Positions 1 through 6,403 of a stretch of 17,885 nucleotides of DNA are shown in pieces (position 1 is the stretch's first letter; every line of letters starts with the position of its first letter). A program made the translations under genes and the position numbers. The stretch covers positions 1-17,885 of the forward strand of contig CAZDXJ010000049.1 in NCBI GenBank assembly GCA_964509475.1, read 5' to 3'. A model generated the notes under the pieces. It had not been told where the DNA came from, searched no databases, and worked only from the letters and a program-made list of their open reading frames with translations. The DNA comes from CAZDXJ01 sp964509475 (GTDB lineage: Bacteria; Pseudomonadota; Gammaproteobacteria; Methylococcales; Methylomonadaceae).

Positions 1-55
1 TACTTACCGAGTATGCTGACCACGCACGTTATGCCATCCATGGCCGGCTGGGCGC
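1..55. repeat. Terminal direct repeat, copy 1 (circular contig overlap)
   Basis: These 55 bases are identical to 17831-17885. A length of 55 is a typical assembly k-mer, and the thiolase reading frame runs through the join to a proper stop codon. The overlap is therefore an assembly signature of a circular molecule of 17,830 bp, not a biological repeat. Confidence 0.93.
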
Positions 56-1148
56 CGCCCATGGTCTCGATTATGCCCACCTTCGCCCCCTCGACCTGGC
101 GCCGTCCGGCCTCACCCCGCAGGTGCCACACTATCTCGGCCGTCTGCAGCAGCCCCGTCGCCCCGATTGGGTGGCCGCGAGAGAGCAACCCGCCGCTCGG
201 ATTGACCACGATGTCGCCGCCCAGCGACGTCCTTTCCTCTTCGATGAGCCTTATGCCTGCACCCTTCTCGCAGAAACCAAGCGCCTCCGTAACAAGTGGC
301 TCTGCCACGCTGAAGGCATCGTGCACCTCGGCCAGGTCCATGTCCTCCGGGCCCAGGCCCGCCATCTCGTAGGCCATCGACGCCGTCCTGGCGACGTTCT
401 CCGAGGGGTCGCACACTAGCCTGTCCGGCCCCGTGTACTTACCCGACTGTGCCGCACACCCGAGCACCTTTATGGGGGTCTTCTTGGCAAGCTTCGATAC
501 GAGCTCGCCAGAGCACAGTACCGCGGCCGCGGCGGCATCCCCTATGGGGCAACACTGGCTCCTGGTGAGCGGGTCGGCGATCATGGGGTCGTTGAGCACC
601 TCTTCGACGGTGGTCTCCTTTCTGTACTGCGCTATCGGATTGAGCGCGGCGTGCTTTCTGCTCTTTACCACAACCTTAGCCAGCTGCTCGTTGGTTACGC
701 CATACTCCTCCATGTAGCGCTGGGCCCGCATCGCATATAGGGCCGGCATCCCCATGCCGAGGGCCACTTCGATGTCATCCTCCTCCAGGGGCAGGGGCCC
801 ACCGGAGAGGATGCGGCTCAGGTTCTCCACCCCCAAGGCAAGGGCCACGTCGTACTGGCCGTAGGCTATCGAGCGCCACGCCTCCCAGAACGATAGCGTG
901 CCGCTGCCGCAGGCCCCTTCGACGTTGACTACGGGTTGTCCGACCAACCCTATCTCCTTGAGCGTGCGCTGTCCCACCCCCATGCCCTGGTAGACGTGAC
1001 CGCAAAACGCTATCTCTATCTTACGCGGGTGTATGCCGGCATCCTCAATGGCCGCCCATGCCGCCTCGCGCCCCAGTATGTAGGCTCCCTTGTCGGGAAA
1101 CCTACCGCAACGTGTGGCTCCAACGCCCAGTATGTAAACGTCTCTCAT
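1..1148 (-). CDS. Thiolase (SCP-x/lipid-transfer type), gene crosses the contig junction
   Basis: This is a 382-residue thiolase read from ATG 1148 down to base 1; the stop TAG is completed by base 17830, so the gene is intact only on the circle. What I see: the nucleophile motif EGACGSG with C80, HDAF with H276, and GHPIGATG with H326, plus a late cysteine at 375. These match the Cys/His set of a catalytically competent thiolase, which cleaves a 3-ketoacyl-CoA with CoA or runs in reverse. AGGAGG lies 10 nt before the ATG. A DUF35 gene follows 57 nt downstream, and thiolases of this subgroup usually work as complexes with DUF35 proteins. The promoter at 1205-1234 probably serves both genes. 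Family call is secure; substrate is unknown. Confidence 0.93.
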   Translation of the reverse strand, partial: MRDVYILGVGATRCGRFPDKGAYILGREAAWAAIEDAGIHPRKIEIAFCGHVYQGMGVGQRTLKEIGLVGQPVVNVEGACGSGTLSFWEAWRSIAYGQYDVALALGVENLSRILSGGPLPLEEDDIEVALGMGMPALYAMRAQRYMEEYGVTNEQLAKVVVKSRKHAALNPIAQYRKETTVEEVLNDPMIADPLTRSQCCPIGDAAAAAVLCSGELVSKLAKKTPIKVLGCAAQSGKYTGPDRLVCDPSENVARTASMAYEMAGLGPEDMDLAEVHDAFSVAEPLVTEALGFCEKGAGIRLIEEERTSLGGDIVVNPSGGLLSRGHPIGATGLLQTAEIVWHLRGEAGRRQVEGAKVGIIETMGGAQPAMDGITCVVSILGK

Positions 1149-1204
1149 CTTGTGCTGGCCTCCTGTACCGAGGGGGTGGATGCGTGTGCACCGACGCTAC
1201 TTCT

Positions 1205-1234
1205 ATTGTAATCCACCCCCCTCCACCTTTTCAA
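1205..1234 (-). promoter_or_regulatory. Promoter for thiolase-DUF35 operon
   Basis: On the minus strand TTGAAA (1234-1229) and TACAAT (1210-1205) are separated by 18 nt; each matches the sigma-70 consensus at five of six positions. The thiolase ATG lies about 57 nt downstream of the -10. The promoter is divergent from the rep promoter at 1294-1322. Confidence 0.6.
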
Positions 1235-1293
1235 GTATCGAGCCGGCAGCAGGACCTGGAAGGGGCCCCGCAAGGAGTATGGGCCGAAAACCT

Positions 1294-1322
1294 TTGATTT
1301 TTTTCTCCACACGCCATATAAT
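1294..1322 (+). promoter_or_regulatory. Promoter for the replication gene
   Basis: TTGATT (1294-1299), a 17-nt spacer and a perfect TATAAT (1317-1322) form a good sigma-70 promoter. Transcription would begin near 1329 and give a leader of about 230 nt before the rep start at 1562. Confidence 0.65.
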
Positions 1323-1328
1323 AGCGGT

Positions 1329-1561
1329 TGACGGGCGCAGGCGGCGCCCATAGAGCAAAAACGCCACTTATCGGGGGACCGAAACGCACACACCCGGCAT
1401 GCACTCCTCAGAGTGTCCCACGACCGGCCCCTACGCCCCGGAGAAACGGGCGCGGGGTGGTCTCATATTCAGAAGTTCGCAAGTTCTCAACTTCGGAAGC
1501 GCCGCGCGGTGCCTTCCCCCCTCCCGGCCCCCCGGCGGCGCGCCACCGGAGGAGCTCAGCC
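1329..1561 (+). other. Long rep leader with AGTT-N3-AACT palindrome
   Basis: About 230 nt lie between the rep promoter and the rep start. No gene is convincing here. The frame is open upstream of the rep start, but GGAGGAG at 1548-1554 marks ATG 1562 as the start. At 1472-1494 a GAAGTT/AACTTC inverted repeat encloses AGTTCTCAACT (1482-1492), the same 11-base palindrome class found upstream of parA and of the aldehyde dehydrogenase. A leader of this length could hold copy-number control (operator, attenuator or antisense RNA target), but I see no clear antisense promoter. Confidence 0.4.
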
Positions 1562-2662
1562 ATGAGTGAAAGGGAACTCAGACGAATTCCCCTCAAGGAG
1601 GAGTTCGTCGCCCTGACGGGAGACTACATAAAGGCCATCATCCTGGCCCAGCTCGAATACTGGCAGAAAAGGGCCCGTGAGTTCGACAAGTTCCTCCAGG
1701 AGGAGAAGGAACGCAACAGGCGCGAGGGTGTGGAGATAAACGTCAACCTGACGCACGGCTGGATATACAAGTCGGCCCAGGACTTGTCGCGGGAGACGAT
1801 GCTGGGGTTGAGCAAGTCAAGGATCCGCTCCCACTTGAAGCAGCTCATCGACATGGGCTATGTGAAAGAGCGCCCAAACCCATACTACAAGTGGGACAGG
1901 ACGATGCAGTACAGGCTCGATCTGGTGAAGATAAAGGCCGATCTAAACAAGTTGGGATACGAGCTGCAGGAGTGGGTTCTCGACGTAAATAGCGAAGATC
2001 ACACAAGTTCTAAAATAGAACGTCGAAGTTCTACCACAGAAAACGAGGGCGCCCTCGCTGCTGCAGAAGACGAGAAAAAGGGATCTCCGAGCAACGTAAC
2101 CCCTCTAAAACACACAAGTTCTAAAATAGAACGTCGAAGTTCTAAAACGGAACGTCGAAGGGCAAAAAACGGAACGTCGAAGTTTCAAAATAGAACAGCA
2201 ATACCAGACATTACTGACATAGATTATTACAGTATAAGCACCCCCCCCTATAACCCCCCCCCCGCCCGCAAGGGGTGCGAAGAGAGAGAAAACTCAGGAA
2301 ATACCGCCCTGAGAGCAGAGGAGAACGGCAACCTTGCGGACGAGATACGAGGGGCCATATACAGAAACGCCCTCTTTGAGCTCTACGATAACCTGGGCGA
2401 ATACAAGACGGCGAGAGAACTCGTCGAGGAAGCAGCGGCCAGGGCGTGCAAGGACGTGATCGTAAACCGCACGGGCATGCTCACCGAGCTTGGGGTAAAG
2501 CTCGAGCCGGCGGAGGTGGCCGAGCAGGTAGGCGACATGTTCCCCTACGGAAAGATGCCAGCCAACGAGGAGAAGCGCAGGAAGTTCTTCGTATCGGTGA
2601 TATGCGACCTCACGACTGAGGCCGTATGCGGCGCCATCGCGGCCGCAACAGACGGCACTTGA
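1562..2662 (+). CDS. Replication initiator with winged-helix domain and internal iterons
   Basis: A 366-residue protein. Residues about 60-135 form a winged helix-turn-helix (KSAQDLSRETMLGLSKSRIR, then a recognition helix and the wing around PYYKWDRTMQYRLDL), of the kind found in phage replisome organisers and plasmid Rep proteins. Residues 147-213 are a polar linker encoded by DNA repeats. Residues about 255-366 form a second helical domain I do not recognise, possibly a helicase-loader contact. Start: ATG 1562 with GGAGGAG seven nt upstream; the open frame further upstream is rejected. Its position beside the par operon, and origin-like repeats inside the gene, support a role in initiating plasmid replication. 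The layout resembles lambda O (DNA-binding domain, iteron-encoded linker, C-terminal domain). The exact Rep family is uncertain. Confidence 0.78.
   Translation: MSERELRRIPLKEEFVALTGDYIKAIILAQLEYWQKRAREFDKFLQEEKERNRREGVEINVNLTHGWIYKSAQDLSRETMLGLSKSRIRSHLKQLIDMGYVKERPNPYYKWDRTMQYRLDLVKIKADLNKLGYELQEWVLDVNSEDHTSSKIERRSSTTENEGALAAAEDEKKGSPSNVTPLKHTSSKIERRSSKTERRRAKNGTSKFQNRTAIPDITDIDYYSISTPPYNPPPARKGCEERENSGNTALRAEENGNLADEIRGAIYRNALFELYDNLGEYKTARELVEEAAARACKDVIVNRTGMLTELGVKLEPAEVAEQVGDMFPYGKMPANEEKRRKFFVSVICDLTTEAVCGAIAAATDGT
2000..2201 (+). repeat. Iterons inside rep: likely origin of replication
   Basis: Six repeat units of 21 nt (one of 22) begin at 2006, 2027, 2117, 2138, 2159 and 2181. The best copies contain the perfect inverted repeat GTTCTA-AAA-TAGAAC followed by GTCGA. 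A 34-nt block at 2000-2033 recurs exactly at 2111-2144. The unit at 2159-2180 is one base longer, so the next repeat is read in a different frame (SSKTERR becomes GTSKFQN). The conserved thing is therefore the DNA, not the peptide, which is what protein-binding iterons predict. Units 2 and 6 are degenerate. Confidence 0.75.
2197..2270 (+). other. AT-rich stretch and C8/C10 tracts beside the iterons
   Basis: Directly after the last iteron, 2197-2240 is markedly AT-rich for this plasmid, a plausible DNA unwinding element. It is followed by eight Cs (2241-2248), TATAA, then ten Cs (2254-2263). All of it is coding (residues about 213-234 of Rep, including a PPYNPPP segment). The complementary strand carries two long G runs that could form a G-quadruplex. 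Confidence 0.5.
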
Positions 2663-2777
2663 TAGCGGTTTCTTACCGGCTGAGGGTGAAACCCCCTTTC
2701 GGGTGGCATCGGCCGTCGACCGTTCTCCCCCCTGCGGCCGCTCAGCAATGGGGTGGAGTGTGGGTGCAACGCTGGCC

Positions 2778-3326
2778 TTACTTTATCCCAGCAATTGCGT
2801 GGCTTATCAGTGCCTGTTCCAGGCGCCTTTCCAGCGTTTCCTCGTCGGGGATCTCTGCGGTGTCCATATCGACCTTCTTGAGAACGTTGATGACCGCCCT
2901 CAGGATGGAGTTCTTGGTTATTCTCTCGTTTCTGTTCTGGGCAGAGCGGTTTTTCATTATCTTCCTTTCCAGTTTCGACAGGTACTCCAGGTGGTCTTCC
3001 CCTATCCTTACAGTCAGCTTTATGGGATATGTTTGGAACTTAGGCACCCTACGGCCCCTGCCCATGCGCTGTTCGCTCCCCCCCGGCGCCCTCGTCTCTC
3101 CCCCCATCGGTTGGCGCTCCTCCCACCCCTCGCCGCCGGTCCGTATCTGGTGGCGGTGTCGCGCCGCCGTGGCACCGCCCGTCCCTGAGGGCCGCGCCTT
3201 CGCCCCCAGTGGGGGGGGGTCCTCCGTGGGGTGCCACCCCTCCCCTCCCTCGCCGGCTTCCTGCTCTTCCAGCGACGATCTTATCCAGCTTAAAGGATCC
3301 GAGCCGAGCGCCTTTTTTTTACTCAC
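2778..3326 (-). CDS. Ribbon-helix-helix partition partner of ParA (ParB/CopG-like)
   Basis: A 182-residue protein in two parts. Residues 1-95 are low-complexity, rich in Gly, Pro, Glu and Arg, and probably disordered. Residues about 100-152 fit a ribbon-helix-helix fold: a strand (YPIKLTVRI), helix A (DHLEYLSKLERKIM) and helix B (TKNSILRAVINVL), followed by a charged helix. It starts at GTG 3326, overlapping the parA stop by 8 nt, with AAAGGAGG nine nt upstream, so the two are translationally coupled. RHH proteins in this position normally bind the centromere, stimulate the ParA ATPase and repress the par promoter. The overlap and fold support that role; sequence similarity to a named family is not claimed. 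The N-terminal extension is unusually long for this class. Confidence 0.72.
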   Translation of the reverse strand: MSKKKALGSDPLSWIRSSLEEQEAGEGGEGWHPTEDPPPLGAKARPSGTGGATAARHRHQIRTGGEGWEERQPMGGETRAPGGSEQRMGRGRRVPKFQTYPIKLTVRIGEDHLEYLSKLERKIMKNRSAQNRNERITKNSILRAVINVLKKVDMDTAEIPDEETLERRLEQALISHAIAGIK

Positions 3327-4101
3327 CCTCGTCCACCTCCTTTGCTAAGGCCGTGTAGTCCTCCGCTCCAGCCGACCTCTGGTCGTAAAGGACTATCGGT
3401 TTGCTGTGGCTTGTGGCTTCAGCAAGTTTCACGTTCTTTCGTATCGTAGTCTTGTATACCTTCTCGTTGAAGTAATACCTTATTTTGTCCATAACCTCCT
3501 TTGCGAGGTTGGTGCGACCGTCAAACATCGTGGGCACGATGCCCGTTACGGCGAGGTCCCGGTTGAGCCTCTTGCGCACGATGTCGACCGTCTGAAACAA
3601 CTTTCCCATCCCTTCGAGGGCGAAGAACTCCGTTTGTACCGGGATGATGATCTCTCTGGCCACGGTGAGTGCGTTTACGGTCAGAAGGCCCAGCGAAGGG
3701 GGGCAGTCGATTATTATATAGTCGAAGCGGCGCGGGTCGCTGGTGTCACCCTCCATGCTTTCGACGGCGTCCTTGAGGACCATCTCTCTTCCCACCGTAC
3801 CGGCCAGCTCTATTTCGGCTCCCGATAGATCCAGGTTGGCGGGGGCCAGGAACAGGCGCTCGACCTCGGTGTGCAGAATGACCTCGCGGAGCCCTCGCTC
3901 CTCCATCATGACATCGTAGAGGCTGTATCTCACCTCGTGGGGCCTGTAGCCGAGGTGTATGGTGGTGTTGGCCTGGGGGTCGAGATCGATCAACAGCACC
4001 GTTCTGTCGCGCATGGCTAGGCATGCCCCCAGGTTGACCGCCGTTGTGGTCTTACCGCTGCCCCCTTTCTGGTTTATTATAGCTATCCGTCTTCCATCCA
4101 T
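3319..4101 (-). CDS. parA: ParA-family partition ATPase
   Basis: A 260-residue cytoplasmic ATPase of the Soj/ParA family. Seen in sequence: the deviant Walker A KGGSGKTT at 12-19 with signature K12 and K17, the A' motif DLDPQ at 39-43, Walker B IIIDCPPS at 129-136, and a C-terminal RKNVKLAEA segment typical of the family. ATP-bound dimers bind DNA non-specifically, and the partner protein drives plasmid movement over the nucleoid. There is no N-terminal helix-turn-helix, so autoregulation probably falls to the downstream RHH protein. Start: ATG 4101 is chosen because the family begins just before the Walker A strand; the open frame extends to 4227 but runs across the promoter. No Shine-Dalgarno site is visible before this ATG, which is odd. 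Confidence 0.93.
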   Translation of the reverse strand: MDGRRIAIINQKGGSGKTTTAVNLGACLAMRDRTVLLIDLDPQANTTIHLGYRPHEVRYSLYDVMMEERGLREVILHTEVERLFLAPANLDLSGAEIELAGTVGREMVLKDAVESMEGDTSDPRRFDYIIIDCPPSLGLLTVNALTVAREIIIPVQTEFFALEGMGKLFQTVDIVRKRLNRDLAVTGIVPTMFDGRTNLAKEVMDKIRYYFNEKVYKTTIRKNVKLAEATSHSKPIVLYDQRSAGAEDYTALAKEVDEGE

Positions 4102-4149
4102 CGTACAGAGGAGGGTGCCGTGGTGGCGGGCACTCGGACCTTGGATACA

Positions 4150-4179
4150 ATAGTACTGAAACGGCCGCTGAGTTGTCAA
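4150..4179 (-). promoter_or_regulatory. par operon promoter
   Basis: On the minus strand TTGACA (4179-4174), 18 nt, then TACTAT (4155-4150). The parA ATG lies about 48 nt past the -10. The palindromes at 4188-4200 and 4209-4249 sit immediately upstream of the -35. Confidence 0.6.
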
Positions 4180-4187
4180 TGAGAAGA

Positions 4188-4249
4188 TCGGAAGTTCCGA
4201 CTGCTTAAGTTCTGGAGTTCGGAACATATAGAGTTCCGAACTCCAGAAC
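4188..4249. promoter_or_regulatory. Candidate centromere/operator between parA and the sirtuin gene
   Basis: Two palindromes lie side by side. TCGGAA-G-TTCCGA occupies 4188-4200. A perfect 17-bp inverted repeat occupies 4209-4225 and 4233-4249 (left arm GTTCTGGAGTTCGGAAC) with a 7-nt AT-rich spacer. Each long arm itself contains an AGTT-N3-AAC palindrome, so there are three stacked sites. The position next to the par promoter fits a parS-type centromere that also acts as the par operator. It could instead control the divergent sirtuin promoter, whose -35 starts at 4275. Confidence 0.6.
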
Positions 4250-4274
4250 GGCGGGCCCTCCTCTTTTTGTGGTG

Positions 4275-4303
4275 TTGTGCCTGGGGGTGGTGTTTGATAT
4301 AAA
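4275..4303 (+). promoter_or_regulatory. Promoter for the sirtuin gene
   Basis: TTGTGC (4275-4280), 17 nt, then TATAAA (4298-4303), preceded by TGA to give an extended -10 (TTTGATATAA). The same ten bases occur in the decarboxylase-family promoter at 5331-5339. Confidence 0.55.
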
Positions 4304-4354
4304 TTTTTGTTGTGCTAGGGACGAGGTTAGCTACTTGCGGCGGGAGACAGTGTG

Positions 4355-5128
4355 ATGGCTATCATGGAGGATGAGGCGCGGGAATTGCTTGAGATGATTC
4401 TCTCCGCGCGCAGTGCGGCCGCCTTCACCGGTGCCGGGATCAGTACGGAATCAGGTATTCCGGATTACCGCTCTCCGGGCACGGGTGTGTGGGAGCGCAT
4501 GGACCCGCGGGTGGTATCGATCGATGGGTTCTACGAGGACCCGGCTCGCTACTACAGGTATGCCCTCGAGATGGACCGCATACGAGGTGGGGCCAAGCCC
4601 AACGCCGCCCATCGGCTGCTGGCCGAGCTTGAGGCCAAAGGGCTGCTGGCGGGGGTGGTGACGCAGAACGTCGACGGCCTCCACACGATGGCTGGCTCAA
4701 GGAGGGTCTATGAGTTGCACGGCTCGTTGAGGGAAGTGCAATGCCTCAATTGTGGAGCCACCTACCCAATGGGGGGTGTGATGGAGCGCGTCAGAGGAGG
4801 GGAGATACCTCCGCGCTGCGACGGTTGCGGAGGGCGGCACCTCAAGCCCAAGGCGGTGTTCTTCGGCGAGGCGCTGCCGCAGGACCAATGGCAGGGGGCG
4901 GTGGAGCTGGTCGAGAGAAGCGATCTGCTTATAGTGATCGGCTCGTCACTCCAAGTCTCACCCGCCAATGCGCTGCCCGGTGCTGCGCTGCGTGGGGGGG
5001 CGAGGCTGGTGATAGTAAACCTCATGGAGACCCCCTATGACAGCGACGCGGTGCTCGTGGTCCGTGAGAAGGCGGCCGTCTTCGCCGAGCGGGTGCTGGG
5101 GCTGCTTGCGGAGAAGATGGACACCTAG
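4355..5128 (+). CDS. Sir2-family NAD-dependent protein deacylase (sirtuin)
   Basis: A 257-residue sirtuin of near-normal bacterial length, which removes acyl groups from protein lysines using NAD. Motifs seen: GAGISTESGIPDYR (26-39) of the NAD site, TQNVDGLH (103-110), catalytic H122 in ELHG, zinc cysteines C130, C133, C155 and C158, and GSSLQVSPA (196-204). The sequence resembles the Thermotoga maritima class U sirtuin in my reading. ATG 4355 is preferred over GTG 4352 because GGGAG at 4342-4346 then has an 8-nt spacing. It is alone in its transcript, between the divergent par operon and the decarboxylase-family operon. A target on or off the plasmid cannot be read from sequence; host acyl-CoA-metabolism enzymes are a reasonable guess because such enzymes are often acyl-lysine regulated. 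Confidence 0.95.
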   Translation: MAIMEDEARELLEMILSARSAAAFTGAGISTESGIPDYRSPGTGVWERMDPRVVSIDGFYEDPARYYRYALEMDRIRGGAKPNAAHRLLAELEAKGLLAGVVTQNVDGLHTMAGSRRVYELHGSLREVQCLNCGATYPMGGVMERVRGGEIPPRCDGCGGRHLKPKAVFFGEALPQDQWQGAVELVERSDLLIVIGSSLQVSPANALPGAALRGGARLVIVNLMETPYDSDAVLVVREKAAVFAERVLGLLAEKMDT

Positions 5129-5310
5129 GGGGAGGGAGGTGCCAGCGCATAGGTGTACAAGGTCGGAAGTTGAGTAGGGTCGAATTAGGTAGTTCGGAAG
5201 TACAGAAGTTCCTAATTGAAGCTCATCCTCCTTTGCAATGCCTTAATATGTCTTGTTTTTTTCTATTAAGTGTATTGCTTAAAACTTTTCCCCGGAATTA
5301 AAAAACCCCC
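5129..5310. other. Intergenic region with repeated AGTTC elements and an AT-rich hairpin
   Basis: There is no gene here. At 5163-5217 several AGTTC/GGAAG elements occur, including AGTTCGGAAGT (5191-5201), framed by an AATTAGG/CCTAATT inverted repeat (5183-5189 and 5211-5217). At 5235-5278 an AT-rich imperfect inverted repeat has arms GCAAT/ATTGC and CTTAATA/TATTAAG around a T-rich loop. It is not a classical terminator. These may be operator sites for the downstream promoter at 5311-5340. Confidence 0.4.
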
Positions 5311-5340
5311 TTGACAGCGCAGTGCGGTTTTTGATATAAG
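5311..5340 (+). promoter_or_regulatory. Promoter for the decarboxylase-family operon
   Basis: A perfect TTGACA (5311-5316), 18 nt, then TATAAG (5335-5340), inside an extended TTTGATATAAG. AAAGGAGG (5358-5365) lies 8 nt before ATG 5374. Both elements are near consensus, so strong expression is expected. Confidence 0.75.
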
Positions 5341-5373
5341 GAGAAGAGAAAATCTTCAAAGGAGGGTCTTAAC

Positions 5374-6345
5374 ATGCCTAGTCATCTGAACGTCCCTACC
5401 AAGTACTGGGAACTCACTAAAGAGTGCCCGCCGCCTCCGGTAGAGAGAGACGAGAAGTCCTGGATCATCGGCAACCCGGCTGATCCCGTCTGGGACATCG
5501 ACGTCCTTCCGCTCACCTACACCGACAGCCGCTGGTCTGCCTTCGTCGTAAGGGTGACGGAAGAGTCCAGGAGGAGGCTGTGCCCCAATCCTCCCCTTCA
5601 GGTATGGGACGGGGAGAATGCGGACCTGGTGGAGTTCTGGTACGTCAACCACACGAACACCATGCTTGGTCCATACCTCGAGTTCGGTGTGACGATCTCG
5701 GCGACGTACAAGGATCCCAAGGGCAACGTCTGGAAGGCCGGATACTACCCCTACATGTATCTGACCGGTGATGCTCCCGTCGACGCGGGACGTGTGCTCG
5801 GCTTCCCGAAGAAGATGGCCTACATCAGGTGCACGGAGCACGGCGGAGAGAAGGGCAACGACTTCTTCGGCTTCGCCATGACCCGTAATGGCTATCTGAT
5901 CCACAGCGCGACCGGCCAGTATGATGACAAGCCCGTCACTCCTCCGTACTTCTACGGCAAGACCGACTGGGGCAAGTTCAACATGAAGGTCATCACCAGG
6001 CCCGACGTGTCTTCGTCCGAGTGGCAGCTCACCTATCTCCCCTCTGAGCTTCCGCCGGAGTTCAACATCAAGGGACACCGCTTCCAGATCAAGCCCGAGT
6101 TCACCCGCACGGCTTCCGGAGACGCCATCAATTGGTTCCTCCAGGGGACGCCGTTCGACAACATGGGCACCGAGCTGGACATAACGGAGGTAACGGGGCT
6201 GATCTCGTTTACGTTCGATCTCGTGATTCCTCCGGCGCAGGTGCTGTGGACGGAGACCTACGAGCGCCCTGCCAGCTACAGGGGCTATGCGACTCCGTAC
6301 AAGTACGGCCTTCGTCAGCAGTTCCCCATTTCGCAGGGGTCCTAA
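5374..6345 (+). CDS. Acetoacetate decarboxylase-family protein (first of two)
   Basis: A 323-residue member of the acetoacetate decarboxylase superfamily. The key signature is GFPKK at 143-147: in the clostridial enzyme the two lysines of this motif are the Schiff-base lysine and its pKa-perturbing neighbour, here K146 and K147. LGPYLEFG, with E103, matches the active-site glutamate region. Classical enzymes are about 245 residues, so this one carries roughly 75 extra, mainly at the N terminus and in inserts. Expected chemistry is imine-based decarboxylation of a beta-keto acid; related family members do aldol or dehydratase reactions, so the substrate is open. No signal peptide. It is co-transcribed with its paralogue 58 nt downstream. 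Confidence 0.85.
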   Translation: MPSHLNVPTKYWELTKECPPPPVERDEKSWIIGNPADPVWDIDVLPLTYTDSRWSAFVVRVTEESRRRLCPNPPLQVWDGENADLVEFWYVNHTNTMLGPYLEFGVTISATYKDPKGNVWKAGYYPYMYLTGDAPVDAGRVLGFPKKMAYIRCTEHGGEKGNDFFGFAMTRNGYLIHSATGQYDDKPVTPPYFYGKTDWGKFNMKVITRPDVSSSEWQLTYLPSELPPEFNIKGHRFQIKPEFTRTASGDAINWFLQGTPFDNMGTELDITEVTGLISFTFDLVIPPAQVLWTETYERPASYRGYATPYKYGLRQQFPISQGS

Positions 6346-6403
6346 GCTGATGGAAGCGACGGCAGGAACCATTACAAATTGAAATCAGGAGGTATTTCAT
6401 AAA

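Noticed and set aside
1328..1561. N-terminal extension of Rep from an upstream start
   Set aside because: The extension is Pro/Arg-rich, would start at the predicted transcription start, and the good ribosome site lies directly before ATG 1562.
2000..2201. CRISPR array
   Set aside because: Repeats are nearly adjacent without spacers of uniform length, lie inside a coding gene and have no cas genes nearby. Iterons explain them better.
4102..4227. N-terminal extension of ParA to 4227
   Set aside because: It would run through the par promoter and the inverted repeat, and family members start near the Walker A strand.
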